Shown: one piece after another, positions 16,871-26,365 of the stretch | How positions within the stretch are numbered: the stretch's first letter is position 1 | Layout of the letters: each line of letters starts with the position of its first letter | Origin: PALSA-350 sp963834445 | GTDB taxonomy: Bacteria > Acidobacteriota > Terriglobia > Terriglobales > Acidobacteriaceae | DNA length: 64,000 nt | Direction of reading: 5' to 3' | Assembly (NCBI GenBank): GCA_963834445.1 | Contig: CAWIBU010000002.1 | Span: 620,001-684,000, forward strand | Notes under the pieces: model-generated | Seen by the model: the letters and a program-made list of their open reading frames with translations, nothing else | Databases searched by the model: none | Told to the model about the DNA's origin: nothing | Position numbers and translations under genes: made by a program

Positions 16871-17012
16871 CACGCTCCCGTTAGATGGATACGCGTGCAG
16901 GGAATTCGGATACATGGGCCGAAAATGAATTCTTCGATTGCTTTCACCAATCCCCTGACCAAAACTCCCGCCTCTTGCCTCCCCTAAACATCAGCGTTAC
17001 TGTTGTGTGTCC

Positions 17013-18976
17013 ATGAAGAAGCTCGCCGCAGCCGCCATCCTGGCCTCATCGCTCGCCCTCCCGCTTTATGCCCAGCAGTCCATCGAGAACCGCCCCCCAA
17101 CCGCGCCATCCCACCCCCCTCGCCCCGCTATCAACAACTGCAACAGCGACTGTCCACCGGCTGGAACACCTGGGATGTCCACAGCGTCACCACCCAGGTC
17201 CTCTTACCTGAGGGCCTGGCTATCCACCTCGGCCTCAAGCACAACACCACCCTCTACCAGGAAGCCTGGTTAACCGACGCCCTCATCGGCCGCCAGACCC
17301 AGGGCGCCGAACAGGTCTTTCCCGGTCCGCACGAATGGAGCGGCGCCTACACCGACCTGCGCCTTAGCTGGAAAGGCCACGAGCTCCGCCTGCAAACCGC
17401 TCACAACGGCGCTAACCTGGTCATGCTCGCCACCCCGCTGCCGTCGTCGAAGCCGATCACCGCGCTCCCGCCCACCCTGGTCTTCTCCGTGAACTATCTC
17501 TGGAGCCAACCCGGCACTGCCGTCAAGCAGGCAACCAGCATCGAGGCTCGAAGCCCGCACCACACCATAACCATCTACTGCACCTGCGAGCCCGTTTCCC
17601 AACCCGACGTCAACCTACCCGTAAGCGGCGCCTACTTCTCGACTGACTTCACCCACCCCGTAGGCCTCACCACCGGAGCGTCGCTTTCGCTCGAAAAAAT
17701 CCAGGCCCTCATCCAGCAAGCCGCCAGCACCTACGACCAATCCACCGCCAAAAGCGGAGAAGTAGCCAACGCCATCCAAACCGTCCTCGGTTGGGACACC
17801 ATTTACGATCCCGAAAATCGCCGCGTTCTCTCCCCCGTTAGCCGCGTCTGGAGCGTCGGCTGGGGTGGCTACGTGATCTTTGATTGGGATACCTTCTTCG
17901 CTGCCACCATGGCTTCGATCGGCGACCGCGACCTCGCCTACGCCAACGCCCTTGAAACCCTGCGCAGCGAGACCCAGCAGGGGTTTGTGCCCAACTACGC
18001 CCGTTCCGGCGACTGGAAAAGTTCTGACCGCTCGGAGCCGCCCGTCGGCGCCATCACCGTCAACGGCCTCTACCAGCAGTTTCATGACAAGTGGTTCTTG
18101 CAGGAAGCCTTCGCGCCCTTGCTGCGCTGGAATCGCTGGTGGGCCGAACACCGCGACATCGACGGCTATCTCACCTGGGGCAGCGATGGCGACAACGCTC
18201 CGCCCGATCTGGATGACTCCGCCAGGGGCACCCGGGCCGGCGCCATCCTCGAGTCTGGCCTCGACAACAGCCCCATGTACGACAACACCATCTACAACCC
18301 GGCCACCCATCAGCTCGCCTTCGCCGACGTAGGCCTCATGAGCCTCTACATCGCCGACTGCGACGCATTGGCCACCATCGCGGATACGTTAGGAGAGACA
18401 GCCGCCGCGAAAGAGGTCCGCCAGCGAGCCGAGCGCTATCGTGCCAAACTGGCGACGCTTATGGAGCCCCGAGCGCCGGCATCTTCCTCAACAAAGATCT
18501 GCACACCGGCCAATTCAGCCCGCGCCTTTCCCCCACCAACTTCTATCCCTTGCTCGCCAAAGCCGCGACCCCGCAGCAAGCCGGCCTCATGATTCAGCAA
18601 TCACCTGCTCAACCCCAACGAATTCTGGGGCGACTGCGTCATCCCGTCCATCGCCCGCGACGACCCCGCCTTCAAAGATCAGCAATACTGGCGCGGCCGC
18701 ATCTGGGGACCCATGAACTACCTCGTCTACCTGGGCCTGCGCAACTACGACAACCCCCAGGTCACCCGCGACTTCGCGCAAAAATCCTACGACCTCTTCT
18801 TAAAGGAATGGAAGCAGAACGGCCACGTCCACGAGAACTACAACGCTCTCACCGGCGCCGGCGACGACGTCACCAGCAGCGACCGCTTCTACCACTGGGG
18901 AGCATTGCTCGGCTACACTCAATATCTGCAGCAGACCCAGCCCAACCCATCCGTTAATTTGGTGAACAATCCTTAA
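17013..18976 (+). pseudogene. Secreted MGH1-like/trehalase-type glycoside hydrolase, frameshifted
   Basis: The pieces of one secreted glycosidase lie in three frames. A signal peptide starts at ATG 17013 (KKLAAAAILASSLALPLYAQ) but that frame closes at 17273; homology passes to a second frame at about 17100-17150 (STGWNTWDVHSV) and runs through the (alpha/alpha)6-barrel motifs GGYVIFDWDTFFAATMASI and GWLDNSP-like LESGLDNSPMYD. A second shift near 18465 leads to IFLNKDLHTGQFSPRLSPTN, and a third near 18600 to NPNEFWGDCVIPSIARD and WRGRIWGPMNYLVYLGLR. Fold and motifs match GH63/GH37-like enzymes of the MGH1 type. At least three shifts suggest a true pseudogene; poor base calling is an alternative. 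Confidence 0.8.
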
Positions 18977-18994
18977 GCGCACAGGGAGGCGAAC

Positions 18995-19417
18995 ATGACG
19001 CCCATCCACGAAGCAACAGAAGCCACCTGCCGCCTTGTCCGCGCGGGCCAGCCCTTCCAGGGCAAGCAGGGTCTCACCTACACTCCAGCCATCTCTGCGG
19101 AAACGGTCGGTTCGCAGGCGATCCACATGCAGCTCGTCACCATCCCGCCCGGCGGCCGCGCCAATGCCCACAAGCATGCCGCGCACGAAACTGCCATCTA
19201 CATGCTCACCGGGGTAGGCGCCATGTGGTACGGCCCGCAGCTCGAGCACCACGTTCTGCTGCACCCCACAGACTTTCTCTACATCCCGGCCGACATGCCC
19301 CACCAGCCCTATAACCCCAGCACCAGCGAAACCGCTGTCGCCGTCATTGCCCGTACCGACCCCAATGAACAGGAGAGCGTCATCCTGCTACCCCACCTCG
19401 ACAGCCTGCACCCGTAA
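18995..19417 (+). CDS. Cupin-domain protein
   Basis: A 140-residue single-domain cupin. Motif 1 is GGRANAHKHAAHETAIYMLT with metal-ligand His/Glu, and motif 2 is FLYIPADMPHQPYN. Cytosolic, no signal peptide. AGGGAGG precedes the ATG at 18995. It lies 18 bp after the glycosidase pseudogene, so it may have been co-transcribed with it. Substrate unknown; such proteins bind small molecules or isomerise sugars. Confidence 0.85.
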   Translation: MTPIHEATEATCRLVRAGQPFQGKQGLTYTPAISAETVGSQAIHMQLVTIPPGGRANAHKHAAHETAIYMLTGVGAMWYGPQLEHHVLLHPTDFLYIPADMPHQPYNPSTSETAVAVIARTDPNEQESVILLPHLDSLHP

Positions 19418-19482
19418 CCAGGTGGCCGCCCTACCACTGCAGAGGAGTAGTCCACGCCCGCCAACCCTGCGACAATAGACAC

Positions 19483-20241
19483 ATGCCGCTTTTCTATCTG
19501 CGTAGGCTGACCGGCAGCAAACGCACAGAAGCCGCGAACCGCCACCTGGCCTGCTTCCTCGCCTTCATCGCGGGCGCCACCAACGCGGGCGGCTTTCTCG
19601 CCGTCCATCAATACACCTCGCACATGTCCGGCATCGTCTCCGCCATGGCAGACAACCTGGCCACCGGCAAGCTAAACCTCGTTTCGACCGGTGTTTGTGC
19701 CGTTTTTGCCTTCGTCAGCGGAGCCCTCATCACCACGCTCCTGGTCCGCTGGGCCCGCAGCCATGAACTCGACTGCGAGTACGCGCTGCCGCTCACCGTC
19801 GAAGCGGCGTTGCTCATCACCTTTGGCCTCACCGGCCATGTCTTTATCGGCGAACGCCTGCGCGGCACCATCATGCTGCTGTGTTTCACCATGGGCCTGC
19901 AGAACGCCATCATCACCAAGATCTCGAACGCCGTCATCCGCACCACCCATCTCACCGGCATGCTGACGGATATCGGCATCGCGGTCGGCGCCCTCCTCAA
20001 CAACGCTTTTAAGAAGGTCCGCGCGCCCATGACGGCAGAACGCGCCAGCCTGCAGTTGCTCAGCTCGCTGGTCGCTCTGTTTTTCATCGGAGGGGTTACC
20101 GGCGCGCTCGGCTTCAAGCACATCGGCTTCTTTTTCACTCTTCCGCTGGCCTTTGTTTTGTTGGTGTTAGCCGCGATGCCCATTGTCGACAACCTGCGCC
20201 GGCCCGCGCTAGCGATGGCAAACCAAAGTAACCAAAGGTAA
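19483..20241 (+). CDS. YoaK-family (DUF1275) membrane protein
   Basis: A 252-residue inner membrane protein with about six helices. Family signature near the N-terminus: FLAFIAGATNAGGFLAVHQY followed by TSHMSGIVSAMADNLATG, then CFTMGLQNAIITKISNAVIR and TTHLTGMLTDIGIAVG. These conserved glycines and the H-M-T-G stretch are typical of DUF1275. The function of the family is not established. Confidence 0.88.
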   Translation: MPLFYLRRLTGSKRTEAANRHLACFLAFIAGATNAGGFLAVHQYTSHMSGIVSAMADNLATGKLNLVSTGVCAVFAFVSGALITTLLVRWARSHELDCEYALPLTVEAALLITFGLTGHVFIGERLRGTIMLLCFTMGLQNAIITKISNAVIRTTHLTGMLTDIGIAVGALLNNAFKKVRAPMTAERASLQLLSSLVALFFIGGVTGALGFKHIGFFFTLPLAFVLLVLAAMPIVDNLRRPALAMANQSNQR

Positions 20242-20251
20242 CTTAATACTC

Positions 20252-21016
20252 TTAAAGCTCTTTCAGCTCACCTTTTATTTCAGCCACCGGATACAGGAAC
20301 CGCAGCATAGGAGCAACCCGTTCCGCCCATGCCGATTCGGTGTGCGCGCCACCCTCGGCTTCGTAGTAGGCGAGGTCTTCGCCGGGCCGCCAGCCCTTCT
20401 GCATCAAGCCATCGCGCAGCGCCCGCGCATCGGGCACGCTCCGCGTCGACTCTCGGGTTCCCGTATCCAGCCAGATTCGCAGCGCCGGCTTGGTCTTGAG
20501 CGCGGCCACCGTCTTCAGGATCATCCGCCGCCGCCACCACACCGAAGGCGACATCACCGCCAGCCGCGAAAACACCGTGGCGTATTGCAGGCCCAGATAC
20601 AGCGTCAGCAAACCGCCCAGCGATGAGCCGCCCAGACCGCACCGCTCCGGTAACGTGCGGTATTGCTTATCGATAAACGGCTTTAATTCGTCCACCAGCA
20701 TGCGCCCATACGCATCCGCGCCGCCGCCGCCCAGCCGCTTATCGGCGACTGGTGTGTACTCATCGATGCGCTTGACACCTGCGTTGTAGATGCCCACAAC
20801 GATGAGCGGCTCGATCGCGCCCGCCTCGATCAGCGCGTCCGCGGTCTCGCCCATTCGCCAGTAATTTCCCGGGATGAACGAAGTCTCCGGATCGAACAAA
20901 TTCTGCCCATCCTGCATATAAAGCACAGGGAAGCGGCGGTCCCCCTCGGCTTCGTACGTCGGGGGCAGGTAGACGATCAAGTCGTGGCTAAACTGTTCGT
21001 GCTTGAGCGTCGGCAT
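20252..21016 (-). CDS. Alpha/beta-hydrolase esterase (Fes/YbbA-like)
   Basis: A 254-residue esterase of the putative-esterase (esterase D/enterochelin esterase-like) family. FPVLYMQDGQNLFDPETSF is the family oxyanion region; the nucleophile elbow is GLGGSSLGGLLTLYLGLQ (GxSxGG); the catalytic His is in EGGAHTESAWAERV. No signal peptide, so cytosolic as drawn. It lies head to head with the esterase at 21072, with 55 bp between starts. Confidence 0.85.
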   Translation of the reverse strand: MPTLKHEQFSHDLIVYLPPTYEAEGDRRFPVLYMQDGQNLFDPETSFIPGNYWRMGETADALIEAGAIEPLIVVGIYNAGVKRIDEYTPVADKRLGGGGADAYGRMLVDELKPFIDKQYRTLPERCGLGGSSLGGLLTLYLGLQYATVFSRLAVMSPSVWWRRRMILKTVAALKTKPALRIWLDTGTRESTRSVPDARALRDGLMQKGWRPGEDLAYYEAEGGAHTESAWAERVAPMLRFLYPVAEIKGELKEL

Positions 21017-21071
21017 TCGATAGACTGGCGTTTAGCTTAGCAAACCCACCCTCTTTCTTTAGGAGCGCCGC

Positions 21072-21776
21072 TTGCAGCGCGAATACCATCGCTGGTGGTC
21101 AAAAGAACTGAGCCGCGACATGGAACTACTGGTCTTCGGCCACGCGGGAACCAGGGTCCTGGTCTTTCCCACCTCCATGGGCCGCTTCTTCGAGTATGAG
21201 AACAACGGCATGGTCGCCAACCTGGCCGACCGCATTGAGGGTGGTCAGCTACAGCTTTTCTGCGTCGACAGTGTTGACGGTGAGAGCTGGTACAACAAGC
21301 AGGCTCATCCTTATTGGCGGGTGCAGCGCCACATGCAATACGAGCGCTACCTGGTGAACGAAGTGCTGCCCATGATGGAGCGCAAGAACCAAACGCCGCG
21401 GCTCATCGCCACCGGTTGCAGCTTCGGCGGCTATCACGCTGTCAATCTCGGCTTCCGTCATCCTGAGAAAGTGACCGGCATTGTCACCATGGGCGGCGCC
21501 TTCGACATGAAAGACTTCGTCGATGGCTGGTACAGCGAAGATCTCTACTTCAACAATCCGCCTGATTACCTGGCCAACTGTACGGACCCCTGGAAGTACA
21601 ACCACATCCGCACCGTGCTTGCGACCGGCGAGTGGGACTTGTGCTGGGAAAAGAACGAGCGCTTCGCCGCTGTCCTGCGTAATAAGGGCGTCCGCCACGA
21701 ACTCTACGTTTGGGGCGACCGCAGCTTCCACGACTGGCCCTGGTGGAAACCCATGGCCAGAATGTACCTGGAGTAA
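21072..21776 (+). CDS. Alpha/beta-hydrolase, putative esterase family
   Basis: A 234-residue protein beginning with TTG at 21072, with TTTAGGAG 9 nt upstream. LLVFGHAGTRVLVFPTSMGR and IATGCSFGGYHAVNLGFRHP (nucleophile Ser) mark a putative esterase of the same broad clan as the opposite-strand neighbour, and RSFHDWPWWKPM holds the catalytic His. Ends 5 bp before the convergent BNR gene. Substrate unknown. Confidence 0.85.
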   Translation: MQREYHRWWSKELSRDMELLVFGHAGTRVLVFPTSMGRFFEYENNGMVANLADRIEGGQLQLFCVDSVDGESWYNKQAHPYWRVQRHMQYERYLVNEVLPMMERKNQTPRLIATGCSFGGYHAVNLGFRHPEKVTGIVTMGGAFDMKDFVDGWYSEDLYFNNPPDYLANCTDPWKYNHIRTVLATGEWDLCWEKNERFAAVLRNKGVRHELYVWGDRSFHDWPWWKPMARMYLE

Positions 21777-21780
21777 GGGC

Positions 21781-22956
21781 CTAACGCCGCATCAACCGGG
21801 TCGAGCAACTCTTCGAAAATGGATCGGCTAAAAACGTCCCCCAAATACCGGACACAATCACAGTTCCATCACGAACAAAATGAGCGGAGCGAAACTCCCC
21901 ATCCGGCAGCTCATTCAACCGTTTCCACGTCACCCCGCGATCTCCGCTCGCGTAAACTCCGGTCAACGAAGTCACCACTTCGTGAGACGGTCTTACCGGG
22001 TCCACCACGATGCCGAACGCCCGAATATCGGGCCCCGCCTCATCCTCATTACGATGCAGCAGAAAACTGGCATGGGTCACCCGCTCCACCGCGTCGGCAC
22101 TCAAGGGTTGATAGACCCCCCAACAAGCCGCCAGGTGAGGACCACCCACCAGGCTCATTCCCTGGATTGCCGAATCGGGCCCTACGCCATCAATCTGCGT
22201 CCACTGCCGCGCCCGGGCCTTCAGGCGAAACGCCTGGTCCCCTGTCCCCACATACAAAGACCTGGCCGCCCCAAACTCGAGCGAGAGAATATCCATATCC
22301 GTCGGCAGCGCCGGCATACGCTTCGCTTCGATCCAGGTTCCATCCCGGCCGCGGCGGTACGTGAACATCTGCGGCTGCAAATCAAAATACCCATACCCAA
22401 CGATTAACTGCTGCCCATCGGGCGTGATCTTGACCACACCCGCCGTCACCGGATCGCCCTTCTTCTTGGGAATCGTCAACTCGGGGTCAGACTGGGGAAC
22501 CCGCGGCCCCGGGATCGATCGCACCACCGCCTCCGCCCCGGCCCGCGGCAAAACCTGAAACGCCCCCAGCTGCGTGGTGATCACAAACTCGCGTCCCCCG
22601 GGGTACACCGCGAGCCCGTTGCGCTCGCCCTCCCCAATGTCCGCGTCAAAATACTGCGCGCCCACGCGAGCCACCGTCGTCCAGGTCTTACCCCCATCGC
22701 TTGAGCGCGAGATGTACATAGCCCGCTCCTCGGCGGGAACCTTGCTGCTCAAGTCCGCCGTCAGCCCCCATACCGCGTTGGCACGGGCATCGCTCGCCAT
22801 CGCCTCAATGAAATCGCTGGCGAACGCACCGCTCCCCGGCAGGCTCTTCACCTGGCGCACGTGGCAACTATCCGCTCCCCAGGCCACGAGCGAAATGCTG
22901 CCCAGAAACAGCCAACCGAGAAATAACCAGACCCGCCCCACCATGCCCCCGATCAT
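21781..22956 (-). CDS. Secreted BNR/sialidase-fold beta-propeller protein
   Basis: A 391-residue exported protein if started at the ATG at 22956 (or 22944); the open frame runs further upstream into the ATP-grasp gene region. Signal peptide: VWLFLGWLFLGSISLVAWGA. Two clear Asp-box motifs, SSDGGKTWTTV and SGDRGVTWKRL, mark a BNR-type propeller, as in sialidases and photosystem stability factors. No sialidase catalytic triad is obvious. Confidence 0.75.
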   Translation of the reverse strand: MIGGMVGRVWLFLGWLFLGSISLVAWGADSCHVRQVKSLPGSGAFASDFIEAMASDARANAVWGLTADLSSKVPAEERAMYISRSSDGGKTWTTVARVGAQYFDADIGEGERNGLAVYPGGREFVITTQLGAFQVLPRAGAEAVVRSIPGPRVPQSDPELTIPKKKGDPVTAGVVKITPDGQQLIVGYGYFDLQPQMFTYRRGRDGTWIEAKRMPALPTDMDILSLEFGAARSLYVGTGDQAFRLKARARQWTQIDGVGPDSAIQGMSLVGGPHLAACWGVYQPLSADAVERVTHASFLLHRNEDEAGPDIRAFGIVVDPVRPSHEVVTSLTGVYASGDRGVTWKRLNELPDGEFRSAHFVRDGTVIVSGIWGTFLADPFSKSCSTRLMRR

Positions 22957-23020
22957 ATAGAATTGGGCTGTTCTTACGGCCCCTCGTTTCGCGCCCATCG
23001 TTCTGCTCGAAGGAGCCACC

Positions 23021-23986
23021 GTGAAGAAAATAGGAATCATCTTCGGGATGGAGTCGACCTTTCCCCCCGCATTAGTCGACAAGATCAACTCTTTAAACGA
23101 TCCGGACGTGCAGGCGGAACTGGCCATCATCGGCGAAGTCCGCATGGCGGAGCCCTCGCCCTATCACGTGATCATCGATCGCATCTCCCACGACATCCCG
23201 TTTTACCGCGGCTATCTCAAAAACGCCGCGCTCTCCGGCTCCCTCATCATCAATAACCCTTTCTGGTGGAGCGCCGACAACAAGTTTTTCAACTTCGCCC
23301 TGGGCACCAAGCTGGGCGTCGCCATCCCCAAAACGGTTTTGCTGCCGCACAAGCACCACCCCCCGGGAACCACCGAACGCTCCATGCGCAACCTGGAGCA
23401 CCCTCTCCCGTGGGAGAGCATTTTCGAATACATCGGCTTCCCCGCGTTCCTCAAGCCCTTCGACGGCGGCGGCTGGAAAGACGTCTACAAAGTCGATTCG
23501 CCTGGCGAGTTCTTCTACGCTTACGACCAGACCCGCGATCTCTGCATGACGCTGCAAACCGCGGTTAAGTTCAAGGAATATTTCCGCTGCTACTGTGTCG
23601 GCCAGCAGAAGGTCCACATCATGCAATACGATCCGTCGGCGCCTTTCCACGAACGCTACGTCAAGAACCCGGCGCCGGTCGCCCCAGGGCTGCTGGAACG
23701 CGTCGAGCGCGACACCCTCACCCTTTGCCGCGCCCTGGGCTACGATCTCAATACCGTGGAGTTCGCTTGTGAAGACGGCATCCCTTACGCCATCGACTTC
23801 ATGAACCCGGCCCCCGATGCGGACATCGCCTCCGTCGGACAGGCCAACTTCGACTGGATCGTCAACCAAGTCGCCGACCTCGCCATGGAGAAAGCCAGAT
23901 CACACACCGGCAAAGTGGCCGACTATCGCTGGAGTGCGTTCCTGGGAGCAACCCCCGAACCCATCGCGCAGGAGGTACTTGGATGA
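23021..23986 (+). CDS. ATP-grasp amide ligase
   Basis: A 321-residue ATP-grasp enzyme, which would join a carboxylate to an amine through an acyl-phosphate. ATP-binding Lys is in FPAFLKPFDGGGWKDVYKV; the metal site is NTVEFACEDGIPYAIDFMN followed by PAPDAD, the classic E...D/N-P pair. GTG start at 23021 follows AAGGAG. It overlaps the next gene by 4 bp, so translation is coupled. First gene of a five-gene cluster with a GCS2 ligase, a peptidase, a second ATP-grasp-like protein and a GH31 enzyme. Substrates unknown. Confidence 0.85.
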   Translation: MKKIGIIFGMESTFPPALVDKINSLNDPDVQAELAIIGEVRMAEPSPYHVIIDRISHDIPFYRGYLKNAALSGSLIINNPFWWSADNKFFNFALGTKLGVAIPKTVLLPHKHHPPGTTERSMRNLEHPLPWESIFEYIGFPAFLKPFDGGGWKDVYKVDSPGEFFYAYDQTRDLCMTLQTAVKFKEYFRCYCVGQQKVHIMQYDPSAPFHERYVKNPAPVAPGLLERVERDTLTLCRALGYDLNTVEFACEDGIPYAIDFMNPAPDADIASVGQANFDWIVNQVADLAMEKARSHTGKVADYRWSAFLGATPEPIAQEVLG

Positions 23987-25116
23987 ACCGTCCCAGTTTC
24001 AGCATCGGCATCGAAGAGGAATACCAGACCATCGATCCGGAAACCCGCGATCTGCGTTCCCACATCCAGTCGGAAATTCTTCCCCGGGCCAAACTCGCCA
24101 CCATGGACCGCGCCAAGCCTGAGCTGCATCAGGCCGTGGTTGAAGTAGGCACCAAAGTCTGCCGCGACGTGCAGGAAGCGCGCGAAGACATTCTCGACCT
24201 GCGCCGCAACATGATCACGCTCGCCGAAGAGAGTGGCATGTGGCTCGCCGCCGCCAGCACCCACCCCTTTGCCCACTGGACAGAGCAGGATATTTATCCC
24301 GATGACCGTTACAAGAAGGTGGTCGAAGACCTGCAATTGGTAGCGCGCGCCAACCTCGTTTTCGGGCTCCACATCCACGTAGGCATTGAGGATCGCAACA
24401 CCGCGATCCACATCATGAACTCGATGCGCTACTTTCTGCCTCATATTCTTGCCCTTTCCTCGAATTCGCCCTTTTGGGAAGGCACCAAGACCGGCTTCAA
24501 GTCGTACCGCTCGAAAGTCTTCGAGCGTTTCCCGCGCACCAATATCCCCGACATCTACGCCAACTGGGCGGAGTACGAAACCTTCATCAACCTGCTGGTC
24601 AAGACCAACTGCGTCGACAACGGGAAAAAAGTCTGGTGGGATATTCGCCCCCATCCTTTCTTTGACACCCTCGAAGTGCGCGTTTGCGACATTCCCATGC
24701 GGCTTGACGAGACCATGGCGATTGCCGCGCTGATCCAGGCCACGGTCGGCATGTTGTGGGACCTGCATGCGAAGAACAAAAGCTACCGCATCTACTCCCG
24801 CGCCCTGATCATGGAGAACAAATTCCGTGCCGCGCGCTACGGCATCGACGGCAAGCTGATCGACTTTGGCAGGGAAGAGGAAGTGCCGATGCGCGACCTG
24901 ATGGTCGAGTACATCGACCTTATCTCCGATGCCGCGAAAGAGCTGGGCTGTGAGCGCGACATTGCCTACATCCACGAGATGCTCAAAATGGGAACCGGCG
25001 CCGACCGGCAGCTCAAGGTCTACGAAGAAACCGGAGACCTGAAAAAGGTAGTCGACTACATCGTGGCCGAGACGCGTGTGGGCGTGATGCAAGAGACGGC
25101 CGCCCTGCGAACTTGA
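23983..25116 (+). CDS. GCS2-type carboxylate-amine ligase (YbdK-like)
   Basis: A 377-residue member of the glutamate-cysteine ligase family 2. Hallmarks are SFSIGIEEEYQTIDPET at the start, KPELHQAVVEVGTKVC, the metal-binding NLVFGLHIHVGI and WWDIRPHPFFDTLEVRVCD. Relatives form gamma-glutamyl or related amide bonds using ATP. Start codon overlaps the stop of the ATP-grasp gene (ATGA). In this setting it probably acts on the product or substrate of the ATP-grasp partner rather than making glutathione precursor alone; that is inference. Confidence 0.9.
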   Translation: MNRPSFSIGIEEEYQTIDPETRDLRSHIQSEILPRAKLATMDRAKPELHQAVVEVGTKVCRDVQEAREDILDLRRNMITLAEESGMWLAAASTHPFAHWTEQDIYPDDRYKKVVEDLQLVARANLVFGLHIHVGIEDRNTAIHIMNSMRYFLPHILALSSNSPFWEGTKTGFKSYRSKVFERFPRTNIPDIYANWAEYETFINLLVKTNCVDNGKKVWWDIRPHPFFDTLEVRVCDIPMRLDETMAIAALIQATVGMLWDLHAKNKSYRIYSRALIMENKFRAARYGIDGKLIDFGREEEVPMRDLMVEYIDLISDAAKELGCERDIAYIHEMLKMGTGADRQLKVYEETGDLKKVVDYIVAETRVGVMQETAALRT

Positions 25117-25136
25117 ACTCTCTATTTGAAATAAAC

Positions 25137-25280
25137 CTCCGGGTGCCCCATCCTTCGCGTCCTTGCGAAGGGTGGGATCAGAAACGTCAGATAGAGAGTG
25201 CAATCCTTGACGGTGAAAGTGGAGGGGCAGGATTCTACTTGCCCACCCTTTGCAAGAATGCAAAGGATGGGCACCCGGAG
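25137..25280. repeat. Palindromic intergenic element
   Basis: Two arms of about 39 bp in inverted orientation, 25137-25175 and 25242-25280, match with a few changes; outer ends begin CTCCGGGTGCC. A smaller pair, ACTCTCTAT and ATAGAGAGT, sits around and within. It lies between two genes of the amidoligase cluster and would form a long hairpin in the transcript. Confidence 0.8.
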
Positions 25281-25314
25281 TTTTGTGGTATTTCCAAAGT
25301 CAGGAGAGGCAAGC

Positions 25315-26352
25315 GTGGCGCAACCCGTTCTCACCGACATCACCACCATCGAATTCGATCCCGCGTATTCCCCCGGCGCCTACAACGCCGTGAACACCTG
25401 CCTGCGCATTCAGCCTTCGGAAAAAGTGACCCTCATCACCGACAACGCCTGCCGGGAAATCGCCGCCAGCATCGCCCATGAACTGGGCAACCTTGGCTGC
25501 GCCTGGAAAGCTTTCCTGCTGGAAGACCTGGCCCCCCGTCCCCTGGCCGGCCTGCCCCACGAAATCGCAGCCGACATGGAAACCAGCGACGTGAGCATCT
25601 TCGCGGTGCGGGTGCAGACCAACGAGCTCAAGTCACGCATGGAGATGACCGCGATTGTGAACAGGCGGCGCATGCGCCACGCGCACATGGTCAACATCAA
25701 CCGCCAGATCATGCTCGAAGGCATGCGCGCCGACTTCAATCACGTCGACGCCCTCAGCACCAAAGTGATGGAGATCGTGAGCAAGGCTAAAGAGATCACC
25801 GGCAAAACCAACGCCGGCACGCACTTTACCGGCATCCTCAACCCCGGCTATCACTGGATCAAGACCAGCGGCATCATCAGCCGTGACAAGTGGGGCAATC
25901 TACCGGGCGGAGAAATCTTCACCTCGCCCGGAGAAGTAAACGGAGTCTACGTCGTCGATGGGGTGGTCGGCGACTATCTTTGCGACAAATACGGCGATCT
26001 CGAGCGTCAGCCCCTGACCATCCGCATGAAAAACAACCGCATCACCGAAGTCTTCAGCGAGAACAAAGCACTGGAGCAGGATTTCTGGGCATACACCCAC
26101 ACCGACGAAAACAGCGACCGGGTCGGCGAGTTCGCCATCGGCACCAACATCGAGCTGACCGACGTGATCGGCCAGATCCTGCAGGACGAAAAATTTCCCG
26201 GCATCCACATCGCCTTCGGCAATCCCTACGGCGAGCACACCGGCGCCCAGTGGTACTCTGGCACCCACATCGACGTGGTCGGGCGCAAATTCGACATCTG
26301 GGTGGACGGGCGCCAGATCATGGAAAAAGGCCGCTTCCTGATCGAGGACTAA
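25315..26352 (+). CDS. M29-type aminopeptidase-like protein
   Basis: A 345-residue protein of the M29 (thermophilic aminopeptidase/AmpS) type. Candidate metal ligands are Glu in LPGGEIFTSPGE, Glu in VGEFAIGTNIELTD, His in GIHIAFGNPYGEHTGA and His/Asp in SGTHIDVVGRKFD. The GTG at 25315, with AGGAGAGG upstream, is preferred because the longer frame would include the palindromic repeat. Third gene of the ligase cluster. A peptidase beside ligases suggests trimming or removal of an amino-acid tag, by analogy with amidoligase gene neighbourhoods; the substrate is unknown. Confidence 0.82.
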   Translation: MAQPVLTDITTIEFDPAYSPGAYNAVNTCLRIQPSEKVTLITDNACREIAASIAHELGNLGCAWKAFLLEDLAPRPLAGLPHEIAADMETSDVSIFAVRVQTNELKSRMEMTAIVNRRRMRHAHMVNINRQIMLEGMRADFNHVDALSTKVMEIVSKAKEITGKTNAGTHFTGILNPGYHWIKTSGIISRDKWGNLPGGEIFTSPGEVNGVYVVDGVVGDYLCDKYGDLERQPLTIRMKNNRITEVFSENKALEQDFWAYTHTDENSDRVGEFAIGTNIELTDVIGQILQDEKFPGIHIAFGNPYGEHTGAQWYSGTHIDVVGRKFDIWVDGRQIMEKGRFLIED

Positions 26353-26365
26353 CCCAGGACTGACT

